A stretch of DNA of 64,000 nucleotides from G963666705 sp963666705 (GTDB taxonomy: Bacteria; Pseudomonadota; Alphaproteobacteria; CADEGL01), in NCBI GenBank assembly GCA_963666705.2, contig CAXXKO010000025.1:186001-250000 (forward strand). Direction: 5' to 3'. The notes below the pieces were generated by a model. The model made no database searches. It was not told the origin of the DNA and saw only the letters and a program-made list of their open reading frames with translations. Shown here one piece after another: positions 36,773 to 45,364 of this stretch (the first letter of the stretch is position 1; each line of letters opens with the position of its first letter). Both the position numbers and the translations under genes were made by a program.

Positions 36773-36960
36773 CGCGTCTGACGCTTGGAACCCTCTCCCA
36801 CCTATTCCCCTGGCAAAATTGGGGCCTGGTCCCATTTTTGGCCTCATTTTTCGTCTCAAAGACCCTTTTTGGCGCGCGGGCGCACACCCCCTCACCCCGA
36901 CCCACTCCCCGAGGGGAGAGGGGGATTCTGAAGGGGGATTCTGAAGGGGGATTCGAGGGA
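36773..36960. repeat. Repeat-rich gap with 13-bp triplet
   Basis: The gap between the reductase and the next SDR holds a GGAACCCTCTCCC block preceded by TTCGCGTCTGACGCTT, whose reverse complement reappears at 58193-58233. A CTCACCCCGACCC...GAGGGGAGAGGG hairpin-type repeat follows, then three tandem GGGGGATTCTGAA-like 13-bp units (36920-36958). A T-rich stretch near 36835-36875 also occurs. No gene. Confidence 0.6.
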
Positions 36961-36992
36961 CTCCGGGGGAATCATGTGTCTGGTGCTCGCCC

Positions 36993-37763
36993 CTAGGTCG
37001 CCAGGAAGCCGCCGTCCACCGGCAGCACGGCGCCGGTGACAAAGGACGAGAGCGGCGAGGCGAGGAAGAGGATCGCCGCCGCGATCTCTTCCGGCTCCGC
37101 CGGCCGGCCGAGGGGCGTGCGGGCGTAGAGCGCGGCCTGGATCTCGCCCGTCCCCGCCCCGCCCTCGATCATGCGCGTCCTCACGTCGCTCGGCGCGACC
37201 GCGTTCACGCGGATGCCGAAGGGTGCGAGCTCGACGGCCAGGGCCTTGGTCATGGCGACGAGGGCACCCTTGGACGCCGTATAGGCCGATGCCGCCTCGG
37301 CCGCCGTGAAGGCCCAGGTCGAGGCGACGTTGACCACCGTCCCCCGGGTCTCGCGAAGCTGGCCGAGGAAGGCATGGGTGACGTGGTAGGGGCCGTCGGC
37401 GTTGACGGCGAGCACCCGGCGCCACGCCGCCACCGCATCCGCGTCCCCGGCCGCCACCCGTTCGAAGACGCCGGCATTGTTGACCAGGACCGAGACCGGG
37501 CCGGCCCGCTCACGGACCCGCGCGGCGCAGGCCTGGACCGACTCGAGGGAGGCGATGTCCACGACCGCGCTCTCGGGCGCGGCGGCCGCGCCGAATTCGC
37601 CCACCGCGCGCGCGAGCGCGCCCGCGTCGATGTCGGCGAGGACGACGCGCGCGCCGGCCGCCGCGAGTGCGCGCCCGGTCGCGAGGCCGATGCCCCGCGC
37701 CGCGCCGGTGACGAGCGCCACCCGGCCGGCGAGGAGATCGTCCCTGTACCCCATAATCGTCAT
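36993..37763 (-). CDS. SDR family oxidoreductase
   Basis: Short-chain dehydrogenase of about 256 residues: TGAARGIG, VNNAG, Ser in NVASTWAFTAAE and YTASK catalytic pair are present, ending TGAVLPVDGGFLAT. Upstream in-frame codons (MSDIPALAALERYKGP) are translated from the repeat at 37775, so the start is taken at ATG 37763, with ATG 37754 also possible. Not one of the three closely related SDRs in the first 8 kb. Substrate unknown. Confidence 0.87.
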   Translation of the reverse strand: MTIMGYRDDLLAGRVALVTGAARGIGLATGRALAAAGARVVLADIDAGALARAVGEFGAAAAPESAVVDIASLESVQACAARVRERAGPVSVLVNNAGVFERVAAGDADAVAAWRRVLAVNADGPYHVTHAFLGQLRETRGTVVNVASTWAFTAAEAASAYTASKGALVAMTKALAVELAPFGIRVNAVAPSDVRTRMIEGGAGTGEIQAALYARTPLGRPAEPEEIAAAILFLASPLSSFVTGAVLPVDGGFLAT

Positions 37764-37774
37764 CGCCGGACCCT

Positions 37775-37895
37775 TATATCGCTCAAGCGCCGCTAAGGCT
37801 GGTATATCGCTCAAGCGCCGCTAAGGCTGGCCTCGCATAAGCTCGGGCGCGCGGTCGCGCTTGCCAGACAACGATGAGCGAAGCTCATCGCCGCC
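37775..37895. repeat. 28-bp tandem pair plus hairpin between an SDR and a flavoprotein gene
   Basis: Two perfect adjacent 28-bp units start TATATCGCTCAAGCGCCGC (37775-37802, 37803-37830). Then CTCGCATAAGCTCGGGCGCG and the hairpin CGATGAGC-GAA-GCTCATCG (37871-37890) follow. The unit shares its core with the 80-bp repeats at 13384 and 13481, and the second half with 45683-45745. A dispersed intergenic family; no T tract. Confidence 0.75.
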
Positions 37896-37910
37896 TGGTA
37901 TTATCCCCAC

Positions 37911-39626
37911 TCACGAGGCCGGCGCGGCGCGCGCCGCGATATGGCGCGCGGCCACGTAGCCGAAGGTCATCGCCGCGCCGATGGTGATGCCGGCCCCGGG
38001 ATAGGCCCCGCCCATGACGCTCGCCATATCGTTGCCGACGGGGTAGAGGCCCGGGATCGGCGCGCCGTCGCCGTCGAGGACCTGGGCGTTCTCGTCCGTA
38101 TCGAGGCCCATGAAGGTGCCGAGGTCGCCGGGGACGATGCGGACGGCGTAGAAGGGGCCGGCCCGGAGCGGCCCGAGGGCCGGGTTGGGCGCATGATTCG
38201 GGTCGCCGTTGGAGAGGTTGTAGGCGCCGCGGCCGCGGCCGAAATCTGGGTCCTCGCCCCGCGCCGCGTGGCTGTTGAACCGCTTCAACGTCTGGGCGAG
38301 CCCATCCCCGTCCACCCCCAGCGCCCCGGCCAGCGCCCCTATGGTCGCCCCCTCGACCAGGTAGCCCGAGCGCAGGTGCGGGCCGAGGCGCCCCGGGGCC
38401 GGCGGCACCACCCCCATGCCATGGCGCCGGATCGCCGCGCGGTCGGCGATGACGAAGGCCTCGACCTCGGCATCGTCGTGGCAGGCCTCGATCATCGCCT
38501 GCACGATCACGTGATAGGAGTCCGATTCGTTGACGAAGCGCCGGCCGCGCCGGCCCACGATGATGAAGCCTGGCTTGTTGCGGTCGATGAAGTGGGGGAA
38601 GGGCACGAGCGACCCGCCGCGTTGCGGGACGAGGGAGACCGGGGCCCAGGCGGCGGGCTGCGCGAGGCGGGCATCGAAGCGCCCGCCCACCGCCGCGGCG
38701 AGCCGGGCGCCGTCGCCCGTGTTGGCCTCGGGCGCGAGGCGCGTGTGGCCCTTGCCGGCGCGGACGTGGGGATAGTGGGCGCGCTTCATCGCCTCGGAAG
38801 CGGTGAAGCCGCCGCTCGCCAGCACCACCCCGCACCTGGCCCGCACCGCGGTGCGCGCGCCGTCCCGCTCGACCCCGGCGCCGACGACCGCACCCCCCTC
38901 CATCAGCAACTCGACGGCCGGCGCATCGGTCCATACCGGCACGCCGCGCTCCCCCAGGCTCAGGAGGAGACGGGCGACGAGGGCGTTGCCGTTGCCGATC
39001 CTGGTCCCGCGCGGGTAGAGCAGCACCCGGTCCCACAGGTAGCGCGCCACCCGCCGCGCGACCAGCAGGGTCGAGGGCACCGACTTCAGGATGCGGAAAT
39101 AATGCCCGAGCTCGGTGCCGCTGATGGTCATGCCGCCGAGGATCATGGTCGTCGCCAGGGGGCGCCGCAGCCGGCGGAAACCGCCGCCCAGCCGGCGCCC
39201 GTCGAAGGGGGCGGGGTCGAAGGCGCGCCCGCCCAGGCAGGCGCCCGGAAGCTCCGGGTGGTAGTCGCAGGACCCCGGCGCCAGGATGAAGCGCGCGTGG
39301 GAGCTGGCTTCCATGAAGTCGAGCATCTCGGCCGCCCTATCGACGAAGCGCGCGGCGCGCGGGCGCGCGAAGAAGTTGCCGGCCGCGTTCGCGAGGTATT
39401 CGAGGGCCGCTTCGGGGGAATCGGCGATGCCGGCGCGCTTGGCCGCGCTGTTGCACGGGATCCAGATCATGCCCTCGGACAGCGCCGTGGTGCCGCCGAT
39501 CACCCCGGCCTTCTCGACGACCAGGACGTCGAGGCCGACCGCGGCGCCCACGAAGGCCGCCGTGAGACCGCCGGCGCCCGAGCCGACGACGAGCAGGTCA
39601 CAGGCGACTGTCCGGGATGGCGGCAT
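37911..39626 (-). CDS. FAD-dependent oxidoreductase (3-oxosteroid 1-dehydrogenase / fumarate reductase flavoprotein type)
   Basis: A 571-residue flavoprotein. Dinucleotide motif LLVVGSGAGGLTAAF at 11-25, glutamate-ending strand VLVVEKAGVIGGTTALSEG, GVVLASGGFTASEAM, PHFIDRNKPGFIIVGRRGRRFVNE (split here for reading), and the C-terminal PGAGITIGAAMTFGYVAARH are typical of the 3-ketosteroid-delta1-dehydrogenase/fumarate reductase flavoprotein family. It would introduce or reduce a C=C bond next to a carbonyl. ATG 39626 is chosen; an in-frame ATG at 39683 is possible. Divergent from the EthD gene. Confidence 0.86.
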   Translation of the reverse strand: MPPSRTVACDLLVVGSGAGGLTAAFVGAAVGLDVLVVEKAGVIGGTTALSEGMIWIPCNSAAKRAGIADSPEAALEYLANAAGNFFARPRAARFVDRAAEMLDFMEASSHARFILAPGSCDYHPELPGACLGGRAFDPAPFDGRRLGGGFRRLRRPLATTMILGGMTISGTELGHYFRILKSVPSTLLVARRVARYLWDRVLLYPRGTRIGNGNALVARLLLSLGERGVPVWTDAPAVELLMEGGAVVGAGVERDGARTAVRARCGVVLASGGFTASEAMKRAHYPHVRAGKGHTRLAPEANTGDGARLAAAVGGRFDARLAQPAAWAPVSLVPQRGGSLVPFPHFIDRNKPGFIIVGRRGRRFVNESDSYHVIVQAMIEACHDDAEVEAFVIADRAAIRRHGMGVVPPAPGRLGPHLRSGYLVEGATIGALAGALGVDGDGLAQTLKRFNSHAARGEDPDFGRGRGAYNLSNGDPNHAPNPALGPLRAGPFYAVRIVPGDLGTFMGLDTDENAQVLDGDGAPIPGLYPVGNDMASVMGGAYPGAGITIGAAMTFGYVAARHIAARAAPAS

Positions 39627-39724
39627 GGGGCGGCGTTTCACTGGTTTGGTGGCACATGTCCCGATGGTATAGTCCCCGGCCATTGCGCGCCTAGCCCATG
39701 GGGGCCGAAAACGAGGAGACGGAC

Positions 39725-40069
39725 ATGATCAAGGTGATGTGGTTCCTGAAGCGGGCCGAGGGCATCTCCCTCGAGGATTTCCGCAAATGGTGGCTCGAGG
39801 ACCACATGCCCGACATCATCGAGCACCAGAAGCCGCACCTGAAGAAATACATCGTCGACATCAGGGTGGAGGAGGACAATCTGCCCGGCATGCCGGCGGA
39901 CGGAGAGGCGGACTGGGACGGCATCGCCGAGCAGTGGTTCGAGGACGAAGCGGGCTTCGCCGCCATCTACGGCAAGCCCAAGAGCCCGACCCGGGGCGAT
40001 ACCATGGCCCATGTCAGCCGCTTCCAGCGCCTCGTCGTCCATGAGAACCCGATCGCGGTGAAGACCTAG
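39725..40069 (+). CDS. EthD domain-containing protein
   Basis: A 114-residue dimeric alpha-beta barrel protein: VMWFLKRAEGISLEDFRKWW, LEDHMPDI and the C-terminal DTMAHVSRFQRLVVHE match EthD-type proteins, small barrels found in catabolic operons with no firmly established catalytic role. ATG 39725 follows GAGGAGACGGAC. The TAG stop is immediately followed by the left end of the palindromic element (TACCCAC), so that element inserted exactly at the gene's end. Confidence 0.85.
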   Translation: MIKVMWFLKRAEGISLEDFRKWWLEDHMPDIIEHQKPHLKKYIVDIRVEEDNLPGMPADGEADWDGIAEQWFEDEAGFAAIYGKPKSPTRGDTMAHVSRFQRLVVHENPIAVKT

Positions 40070-40330
40070 TACCCACTTTCATAATTCCGTGTGCCATACG
40101 ATCGCTTTTCCCGTCTCCTCGGTAGGAGGGGATGCTTGACGATGCCGGGGCATCGTCAAGCATCCTCGACACCCCGAGGGGGCGGGAAAAGCGACCCGTA
40201 GGGCGGCGCCCCGAGGCTCCCAGACGTCGTCGCGCGCCGCTTGTGATGCCCCGGCATCACGGCGCGCCACGCTCCTAGCCGGGAACCTCGGGGCGCCGTC
40301 GTATGGCACACGGAATTATGAAAGTGGGTA
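40070..40330. mobile_element. Palindromic 261-bp mobile element, copy 2
   Basis: A complete copy: left end TACCCACTTTCATAATTCCG, right end its near-exact inverse ending GAAAGTGGGTA, flanked on both sides by CTAG. The inverted arms extend inward through CGTGTGCCATACGA/TCGTATGGCACACG to about 30 bp, and the interior has two further palindromes on GATGCCGGGGCATC and TGATGCCCCGGCATCA. No coding capacity. It is very similar to copy 3 at 56609. The CTAG/TA context and lack of a transposase point to an element moved in trans by an IS630/Tc1-type transposase, which is inference. Confidence 0.9.
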
Positions 40331-41145
40331 CTAGCCCGCCGGTCGGGACGGCCACCTTGACCGCGACCGGGCGGCGGCGCGTGGTCGTCACGGGCACTTC
40401 GGGCGGCATCGGGTCGGCCGTCGCCCGCCGCTTCCTCGGCGCGGGCGCGGTCGTCGCGAACCTGGACATGCGTGCGCCGCCGGCCAGGCTCGGGATCGAT
40501 TCGGCGGATTTTCACACGGTCATTGCGGATATCGCGGACGAAACAGCCGTCCTCGACGCCTTCACGGCCATCGACGGGCTGTTCGGCGGCGCGCCGCCCG
40601 ACGTGCTGGTCCATTGCGCCGCGATCAGCGTGGCGGCGCCCTTCCTCGATATCGAGGCGGATACCTTCGAGCGCATCGTCGCCGTCAATGTCCGGGGCAT
40701 GTTCCTGTGCTGCCGGGCGGCGGGGCGGCGCATGCGCGCCGCCGGCGCGGGCCACATCGTCGCCATCACCTCCGTGGTGGCCGAGCAGGGCTGGGCCGGA
40801 GAGCTGCCCTACGGCGTCACCAAGGGCGCGCAGAAGGCCATGGTCCAGGCCATGGCCGTCGAGCTGGCGCCCTTCGGGGTATACGTCAACGCCGTCGGCC
40901 CGGGGCCCATCGAGCAGAAGAGCGCATCGATGGCCGCCACCCGTGACGATGAGCAAGTCCTGCAACACGACCTGGACCGCACGCCGCTCGGGCGCTTCGG
41001 CGCGGCGGACGAGATCGCCGAGGCCGTGTACTTCCTGGCGGGCTCGATCTGGACCACCGGCCAGACCCTCTATGTGGACGGCGGCTTCCTCTCGGCCGGC
41101 CTCGGCTATTTCGGCACGGCGCGGGAGCGGCTCCAGCGCGGATGA
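40303..41145 (+). CDS. SDR family oxidoreductase whose start lies in the palindromic element
   Basis: Short-chain dehydrogenase of 280 codons: VVVTGTSGGIGSAVARRF, VHCAAIS in place of NNAG, ITSVVAEQ with the catalytic Ser, YGVTK with Tyr/Lys, and TTGQTLYVDGGF. The first eleven residues (MAHGIMKVGTS) are read from the right arm of the palindromic element at 40070-40330. A TTG at 40357 just before the Rossmann strand could be the older start. The element has evidently replaced the native 5' end and promoter, so the gene may be translated from an element-borne ATG or be silent. Confidence 0.8.
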   Translation: MAHGIMKVGTSPPVGTATLTATGRRRVVVTGTSGGIGSAVARRFLGAGAVVANLDMRAPPARLGIDSADFHTVIADIADETAVLDAFTAIDGLFGGAPPDVLVHCAAISVAAPFLDIEADTFERIVAVNVRGMFLCCRAAGRRMRAAGAGHIVAITSVVAEQGWAGELPYGVTKGAQKAMVQAMAVELAPFGVYVNAVGPGPIEQKSASMAATRDDEQVLQHDLDRTPLGRFGAADEIAEAVYFLAGSIWTTGQTLYVDGGFLSAGLGYFGTARERLQRG

Positions 41146-41162
41146 TGTCGGGCACGCGCCTA

Positions 41163-42317
41163 TCAGTCCTTGTTATGGACCAGGTAGACCTGGACGTTCG
41201 CTGCCTCGCCCGTCGACACCTCGGTCAAAAGCCCCGCGGCGCCGCGTTCGGCGACGTAGAAATTATGTGTGCCATCGACGGTCATATTGTACACGGCGAT
41301 GCCGCCGGCCACCCGTTCGAGGGTCTCGACCGCCGCCTCACCCATGCCGACGAGCCGGTCGCCGGGGCTGAGCGCGCCGGCCTCCCGCCACGCATCCGCG
41401 CCAACGGCGAAGGGGTGGGTCGCGGTCACCTCGATCCCGTTCAGGCGCAGATAGCCGTCCGCTTCGAGCACGTGGATCTTCTCGACCAGGCTGGCGATGC
41501 GGGTGCCGCTCGCGAAATCGAAGCTCATGACCGCATCACCGGGCTTCACGTCGGCAATGGGCCGGTAGCTGCCATCGGCCATCCACACGGCGGTGTCGGC
41601 GGCGAAGCAGCCGCCGCCCCCACCACCACCACCCCCGCCGCCGCCGCCACCATCGCCGCCACCGCCGCCACCGAATCCGCCGCCCGCGGTGTCGCCGAGG
41701 CCCAGGGAGCCGCCCACCGCGTCGCCCGCGGACACGCCGGAGACGTCGCCCGCCGCCGAGACGCCAACGCTCTGGCCCGTGGCGGCGGTGGCGCTGCCCT
41801 CGCCCGCGCGCGAGGACACTTCGACCTCGCCCGCCAGCACGGACACGGTCGTGGCGCCGGTCGCGTCGATCCCGACCTTGAAATCGGTGCCGCGGATGCC
41901 GATCAACGCGGTCGGCGTGCGCAGGTCGAACCCTTTGAGGTTGGTCATCTCGCCGGTGATGAAGCGGAAGGTGCCCTTGGTGAACTCGATCACCATCTGG
42001 CCCGTCCGCTCGTCCGGATCGTAGATGAACCTGTCCAGCACCACCTCGCTGTGCTGGCTGATCTGCAGGCTGGTGTCGTCGAGGAAACGCAGGGCCGTCA
42101 TGCCCTGCCCTTCCGTGCGGACGGTCTCATCGCAATAGACCTCGCGCTTGTAGGTCAGCCGCTCGGTCTCGCCGCCCACGCGCTCCCCCATGGCACCCAG
42201 GTAGCCCTGCATGACGACCTGGCCGATCTCGATATCCGTGGCGGCGAGGAGGGGACGCGGAAATGCAAGGGAGAAGGCCACGGCCAAGCAGGCAAGCGCG
42301 GTGAATGTTCCTTTCAC
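41163..42317 (-). CDS. Exported FecR-domain / Hint-domain fusion protein
   Basis: A 384-residue protein with signal peptide (1 to about 26, cleavage after PLLAA). A FecR domain (about 40-160) shows EVYCDETVRTEG, ALRFLDDTSLQISQHSEV and PTALIGIRGTDF. Then a low-complexity linker with an almost unbroken run of about 25 glycines (212-236), and a Hint (hedgehog/intein) domain from Cys237: CFAADTAVWMADGSYRPI, VKPGDAVMSFD, TATHPF (His301), YNMTVDGTHNFYV, ending VHNKD. Cys1, the TxxH block and the terminal His-Asn are those of autoprocessing domains, but Lys follows the Asn instead of Cys/Ser/Thr. GTG start after AGGAGG. Targets unknown. Confidence 0.87.
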   Translation of the reverse strand: MKGTFTALACLAVAFSLAFPRPLLAATDIEIGQVVMQGYLGAMGERVGGETERLTYKREVYCDETVRTEGQGMTALRFLDDTSLQISQHSEVVLDRFIYDPDERTGQMVIEFTKGTFRFITGEMTNLKGFDLRTPTALIGIRGTDFKVGIDATGATTVSVLAGEVEVSSRAGEGSATAATGQSVGVSAAGDVSGVSAGDAVGGSLGLGDTAGGGFGGGGGGDGGGGGGGGGGGGGGCFAADTAVWMADGSYRPIADVKPGDAVMSFDFASGTRIASLVEKIHVLEADGYLRLNGIEVTATHPFAVGADAWREAGALSPGDRLVGMGEAAVETLERVAGGIAVYNMTVDGTHNFYVAERGAAGLLTEVSTGEAANVQVYLVHNKD

Positions 42318-42420
42318 GGCCGAAATCCTCCTGACTATGGTCGATGCCGAACGCGATCCGGCGCACGCGCGGCGCCGAGCCGATCGATCTCTCTTACTTA
42401 GTGACTGCGGCAGCTCGCGC

Positions 42421-42534
42421 CTAGTACCGGTAGCGAAGCCGGCGACGGAACGATAAAAGGGCCCGCGCGCCGTACCCGGACGCGAAGCTAAGCAGCGCGA
42501 TCGCGATCACAAGGACGATCGGTATTTCAATCAC
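42421..42534 (-). CDS. Possible 37-residue single-pass membrane protein
   Basis: Candidate small protein starting GTG at 42534 after GGAAGGCTGGAAGGCC. The product (IEIPIVLVIAIALLSFASGYG, then a basic tail RRRLRYRY) is one membrane helix with positive-inside tail. A longer in-frame reading from 42663 lacks a good start context. It lies between the FecR-Hint gene and the protein at 42865, all on the minus strand. No family recognised; it may be noise. Confidence 0.4.
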   Translation of the reverse strand: MIEIPIVLVIAIALLSFASGYGARALLSFRRRLRYRY

Positions 42535-42864
42535 GGCCTTCCAGCCTTCCAAGATCAGCGGAGGCGATGCGCCGACGTTCGAACCGATGGCTTCGCCTCG
42601 ACTGTCCCCACGAGTGAGAGACACAACGCCGCCGAGGCCAGGGCACTCACCAAGAATTGGCAAGCTCGTCTCCCGCCTCGCCAGCCCGATGATCTTCCGA
42701 CGGGACCGCCGCCGGCACAGTGACGCGCGTCACACACGAGGTGGTTGAACGGTGATGAAGCATTCGGGAACGCAACGCCGGAAAAGTTTGGGTGTTTCGA
42801 AATATCGGCGGAGACCGGTTCCCCATTCCCTCTCGTGCCAGAGCACGAGGGACACGCATTGCCG

Positions 42865-44187
42865 TCAGGGCTTCTCGACCACCTTCACTTCCTGCGAGGT
42901 ATCGTTGCCGATGCCGCGCCCGCCCTCGAAACGCGACTTCGAATACGCCGTGCCGATGACCATGAGCGCGCCCGGCCCCCTGACCGCGAACTCCATGGTG
43001 ACAGTGAAGGACCGGTACGGCTCCACGGCACCGGGCTTGCACTGGACGTTCAGCTTGGCGTCGTCCACCCCGCAGGACGCGCCGCCGTCGTGTGATACGA
43101 CCTCCGCATCCACCGTGACGTGGCCGAACAGCGTCAGCTCCATCTCCGTGCCGAGGGAGGGTCCGGTGCCGATGTTGGTGAAGGTGAAGGTCGCCTTGTG
43201 TCTCGATCCGGCCACGATCTCGGCCGGCAGGGCCGATGCGACCACCTGCCATTTGGCTTCCCCTTCGGTGATGTAGAGGGTCCCGCGCTCTTCCTGGCGG
43301 GCCGGCTCGGCGTTGGCGCCGCCCCAGGCCGCGTGCCAGGCGACGTGGCCTTGGTCGGCCCGCGCGTCCGAGAACCACACCTCGGCCGTGTCGCCGGGCG
43401 GAATCGTGCCGACCTCGCAGCGGAAATTGCGCTCCTCCGACTGGTCGCCCAAGTCGGCGCCCGCCGCCGCCGCGCAGGTAGCCACGTCCGGGATGAAGCG
43501 GGCCGGAACCCCAATCCCCGGGGACTCGCTCGTGAACGCCACCTCGACCCAGGCGCCGTCGGCCGCCCGGTTCGGGCTGCGGTTGATGAGTGTCAGGCGG
43601 AAGACGACCGGGCTGCCGCCGGCGGGCCGCACGGGCTCGGGCCGCGTCGTCAGCGAAAGCTCGACCTTCCCGCCCGGCGCCGCATCCCGCAGCGGATCGA
43701 ACAGGCGCAGCCAGACATAGACCTCTATCGCTTTCTCGAGTGGCCCCGTGGCCTGGCTGCCCATCTGGCCGTCACGCCGGCGTTTCAGCTCCGTCAACAG
43801 CTCGGCGACCTCCTGGTGTGCCAGGCGGAAGCGCTGCACGCCGAGCCGCACCGCCGCCATCGCCGGGCCCGGGATACGCTCGTGCCGGCGCGCCCAGCTC
43901 CGCGATTTGACGAGCGCCATGTGGTGGTATTGGTAGAAGCGGCTCGAGCGCGCGAGGTTGATGAACTCGGACGCGACCGAGGATTTGGAGAAGCGCCCGT
44001 CCAACTCGCGCCGGATGGCGGCGACCTCGTCGATGAGCCGGGTCAGCTCGCGGTCGGCGTCGGCCGCCGACACCGTCTCCTCGCCAGCGGCGGGCCCGGC
44101 CGTGGCGGCGAATATTACGAGCCACCCGAAAAGGAGGGTCAGGCCGAGAAGACGGCGGCGGCGATCGGTGGGATAGGTGCCCGTCAT
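42865..44187 (-). CDS. Exported protein with conserved-repeat (DUF11-like) beta domains
   Basis: A 440-residue protein. Basic N-terminus and hydrophobic stretch (LLGLTLLFGWLVIFAATAG) act as signal or anchor. Residues 35-190 are helical with many Arg/Lys, including HHMALVKSRSWARRHERIPG. The remainder contains two beta-sandwich modules with the wording of DUF11/conserved repeat domains (VFRLTLINRSPNRAADGAWVEV; ATFTFTNIGTGPSLGTEMEL), each with spaced Cys pairs. Such modules are usually cell-surface adhesive or structural. ATG 44187 follows AAGGAGAA. An IS110-type element lies directly upstream and probably displaces its promoter. Confidence 0.72.
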   Translation of the reverse strand: MTGTYPTDRRRRLLGLTLLFGWLVIFAATAGPAAGEETVSAADADRELTRLIDEVAAIRRELDGRFSKSSVASEFINLARSSRFYQYHHMALVKSRSWARRHERIPGPAMAAVRLGVQRFRLAHQEVAELLTELKRRRDGQMGSQATGPLEKAIEVYVWLRLFDPLRDAAPGGKVELSLTTRPEPVRPAGGSPVVFRLTLINRSPNRAADGAWVEVAFTSESPGIGVPARFIPDVATCAAAAGADLGDQSEERNFRCEVGTIPPGDTAEVWFSDARADQGHVAWHAAWGGANAEPARQEERGTLYITEGEAKWQVVASALPAEIVAGSRHKATFTFTNIGTGPSLGTEMELTLFGHVTVDAEVVSHDGGASCGVDDAKLNVQCKPGAVEPYRSFTVTMEFAVRGPGALMVIGTAYSKSRFEGGRGIGNDTSQEVKVVEKP

Positions 44188-44249
44188 GGAGAAGTTCTCC
44201 TTCTTCCCAGTTTCGCGCCCCGCCCCCTTATACATAGCGTAATTCCGGT

Positions 44250-44320
44250 GGTCACTCTCCCGGGCCTATGATTCGGGGTCGCTAACAAACGCCCCAATAG
44301 GCAAACCAAGGAGAGTGACC
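44250..44320 (+). promoter_or_regulatory. Stem sequestering the transposase ribosome binding site
   Basis: GGTCACTCTCC (44250-44260) and GGAGAGTGACC (44310-44320) are perfect 11-bp complements; the second includes the Shine-Dalgarno GGAG and ends directly before the transposase ATG at 44321. RNA entering from outside the element would form this stem and block translation, while RNA starting inside the loop would not. This is the classic guard against read-through expression in insertion sequences; its use here is inferred from sequence. Confidence 0.6.
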
Positions 44321-45356
44321 ATGACGGAGTATGTTGGGTTTGATGTGTCGAAGGAAGAGACGGCGTTTTGCGTGAAGGACGCGGCGGGAAAGATATTGGC
44401 GCGGGGCAAGGTTGCGACCGATCCGAGGGCGCTGTTCGCAGCTTTGCGGGAGCATTGTCCGTGCCCTGGCCGTATCGTTCTGGAGACGGGTACGCTGAGT
44501 GGCTGGCTGGCGCGGGAGCTGGGCCGGCTGGGGGTCTCGTGTCGATGTGATCGACGCGCGCCATGCGAACGCGGTGATGCGCCTTCAGCACAACAAGACG
44601 GATGCGAACGACGCCGAGCTCTTGGCGGAGATCGCGCGCACGGGGTTTTGCCGCCCTGTGGCGGTGAAGAGCGAGGCGGCGCAGGAGGCGCGGGCACTTC
44701 TCAAGGCGCGCTGTCATCTGGTGCGCCAGCGGCGCGATACGGAGAACGCGATCCGTGGCCTGTTGGGGTCGTTGGGCCTTCGCTTTCCCAAGGGCTCGGG
44801 CAAGCTGGCCGGACGCGTCCGCGAGGCGTTGGAGGGGCGTCCCGAGCTGAAGGTGATGATCGAGCCGCTTCTGTCCGCGGCGGCGGCGCTGGGCCGCGAG
44901 ATCGGGCGGCTGGACGAGGCGGTCGTGGCGCGGGCGAAAGGCTCTCCGGCCTGCCGTTTGCTGATGAGCACGCCGGGGGTGGGGCCGGTGACGGCGCTGG
45001 CCTATGTGGCGACCATTGGCGAAGCGGAGCGGTTCGCCAAATCGCGCACGGTGGGCGCCTATGTGGGGCTCACGTCGCGGCGCTGGCAGTCGGGTGGGAT
45101 GGACTATTCGGGGCGCATCTCGAAACACGGCGACGCCATGCTGCGGGCGCTGCTCTACGAGGCCGCCAACAGCCTGCTGACGGTGGTGCGCCGGGCCCAC
45201 CCGCTGAAGGACTGGGCGCGCCGGATCAAGAGGCGGACCAGCCACAAGAAGGCCTGCGTGGCGCTGGCGCGCCGGCTGGCGGTGATCCTGCACCGGATGC
45301 TGATCACCGGCGAAGCCTTCCGCTGGCCGGAAAAGGAGGCGAGCGCCACGGCATAG
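44321..45356 (+). pseudogene. IS110/IS1111 DEDD transposase, frameshifted
   Basis: The RuvC-like N-terminal domain starts TEYVGFDVSKEETAFCV (first Asp) with LETGTLSGWLA (Glu). After LGRLGVS the homology continues one frame over: VDVIDARHANAVM, NKTDANDAELLAE (Asp pair), and the C-terminal Tnp20 domain LMSTPGVGPVTALAYVATIG...RTVGAYVGLTSRRWQSG. An extra T near 44540 explains the shift; without it the protein is 344 residues. Such transposases recombine DNA guided by an element-encoded RNA. Confidence 0.88.
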
Positions 45357-45364
45357 CTGGATAA

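Noticed and set aside
41593..42024. A proline-rich plus-strand open frame
   Set aside because: It is the antisense of the poly-glycine hinge and FecR part of the FecR-Hint gene.
42555..42737. A 60-codon minus-strand frame with a signal-like stretch (LVSALASAALCLSLVG)
   Set aside because: No ribosome site at a sensible start, and it overlaps the better-supported tiny membrane protein frame region.
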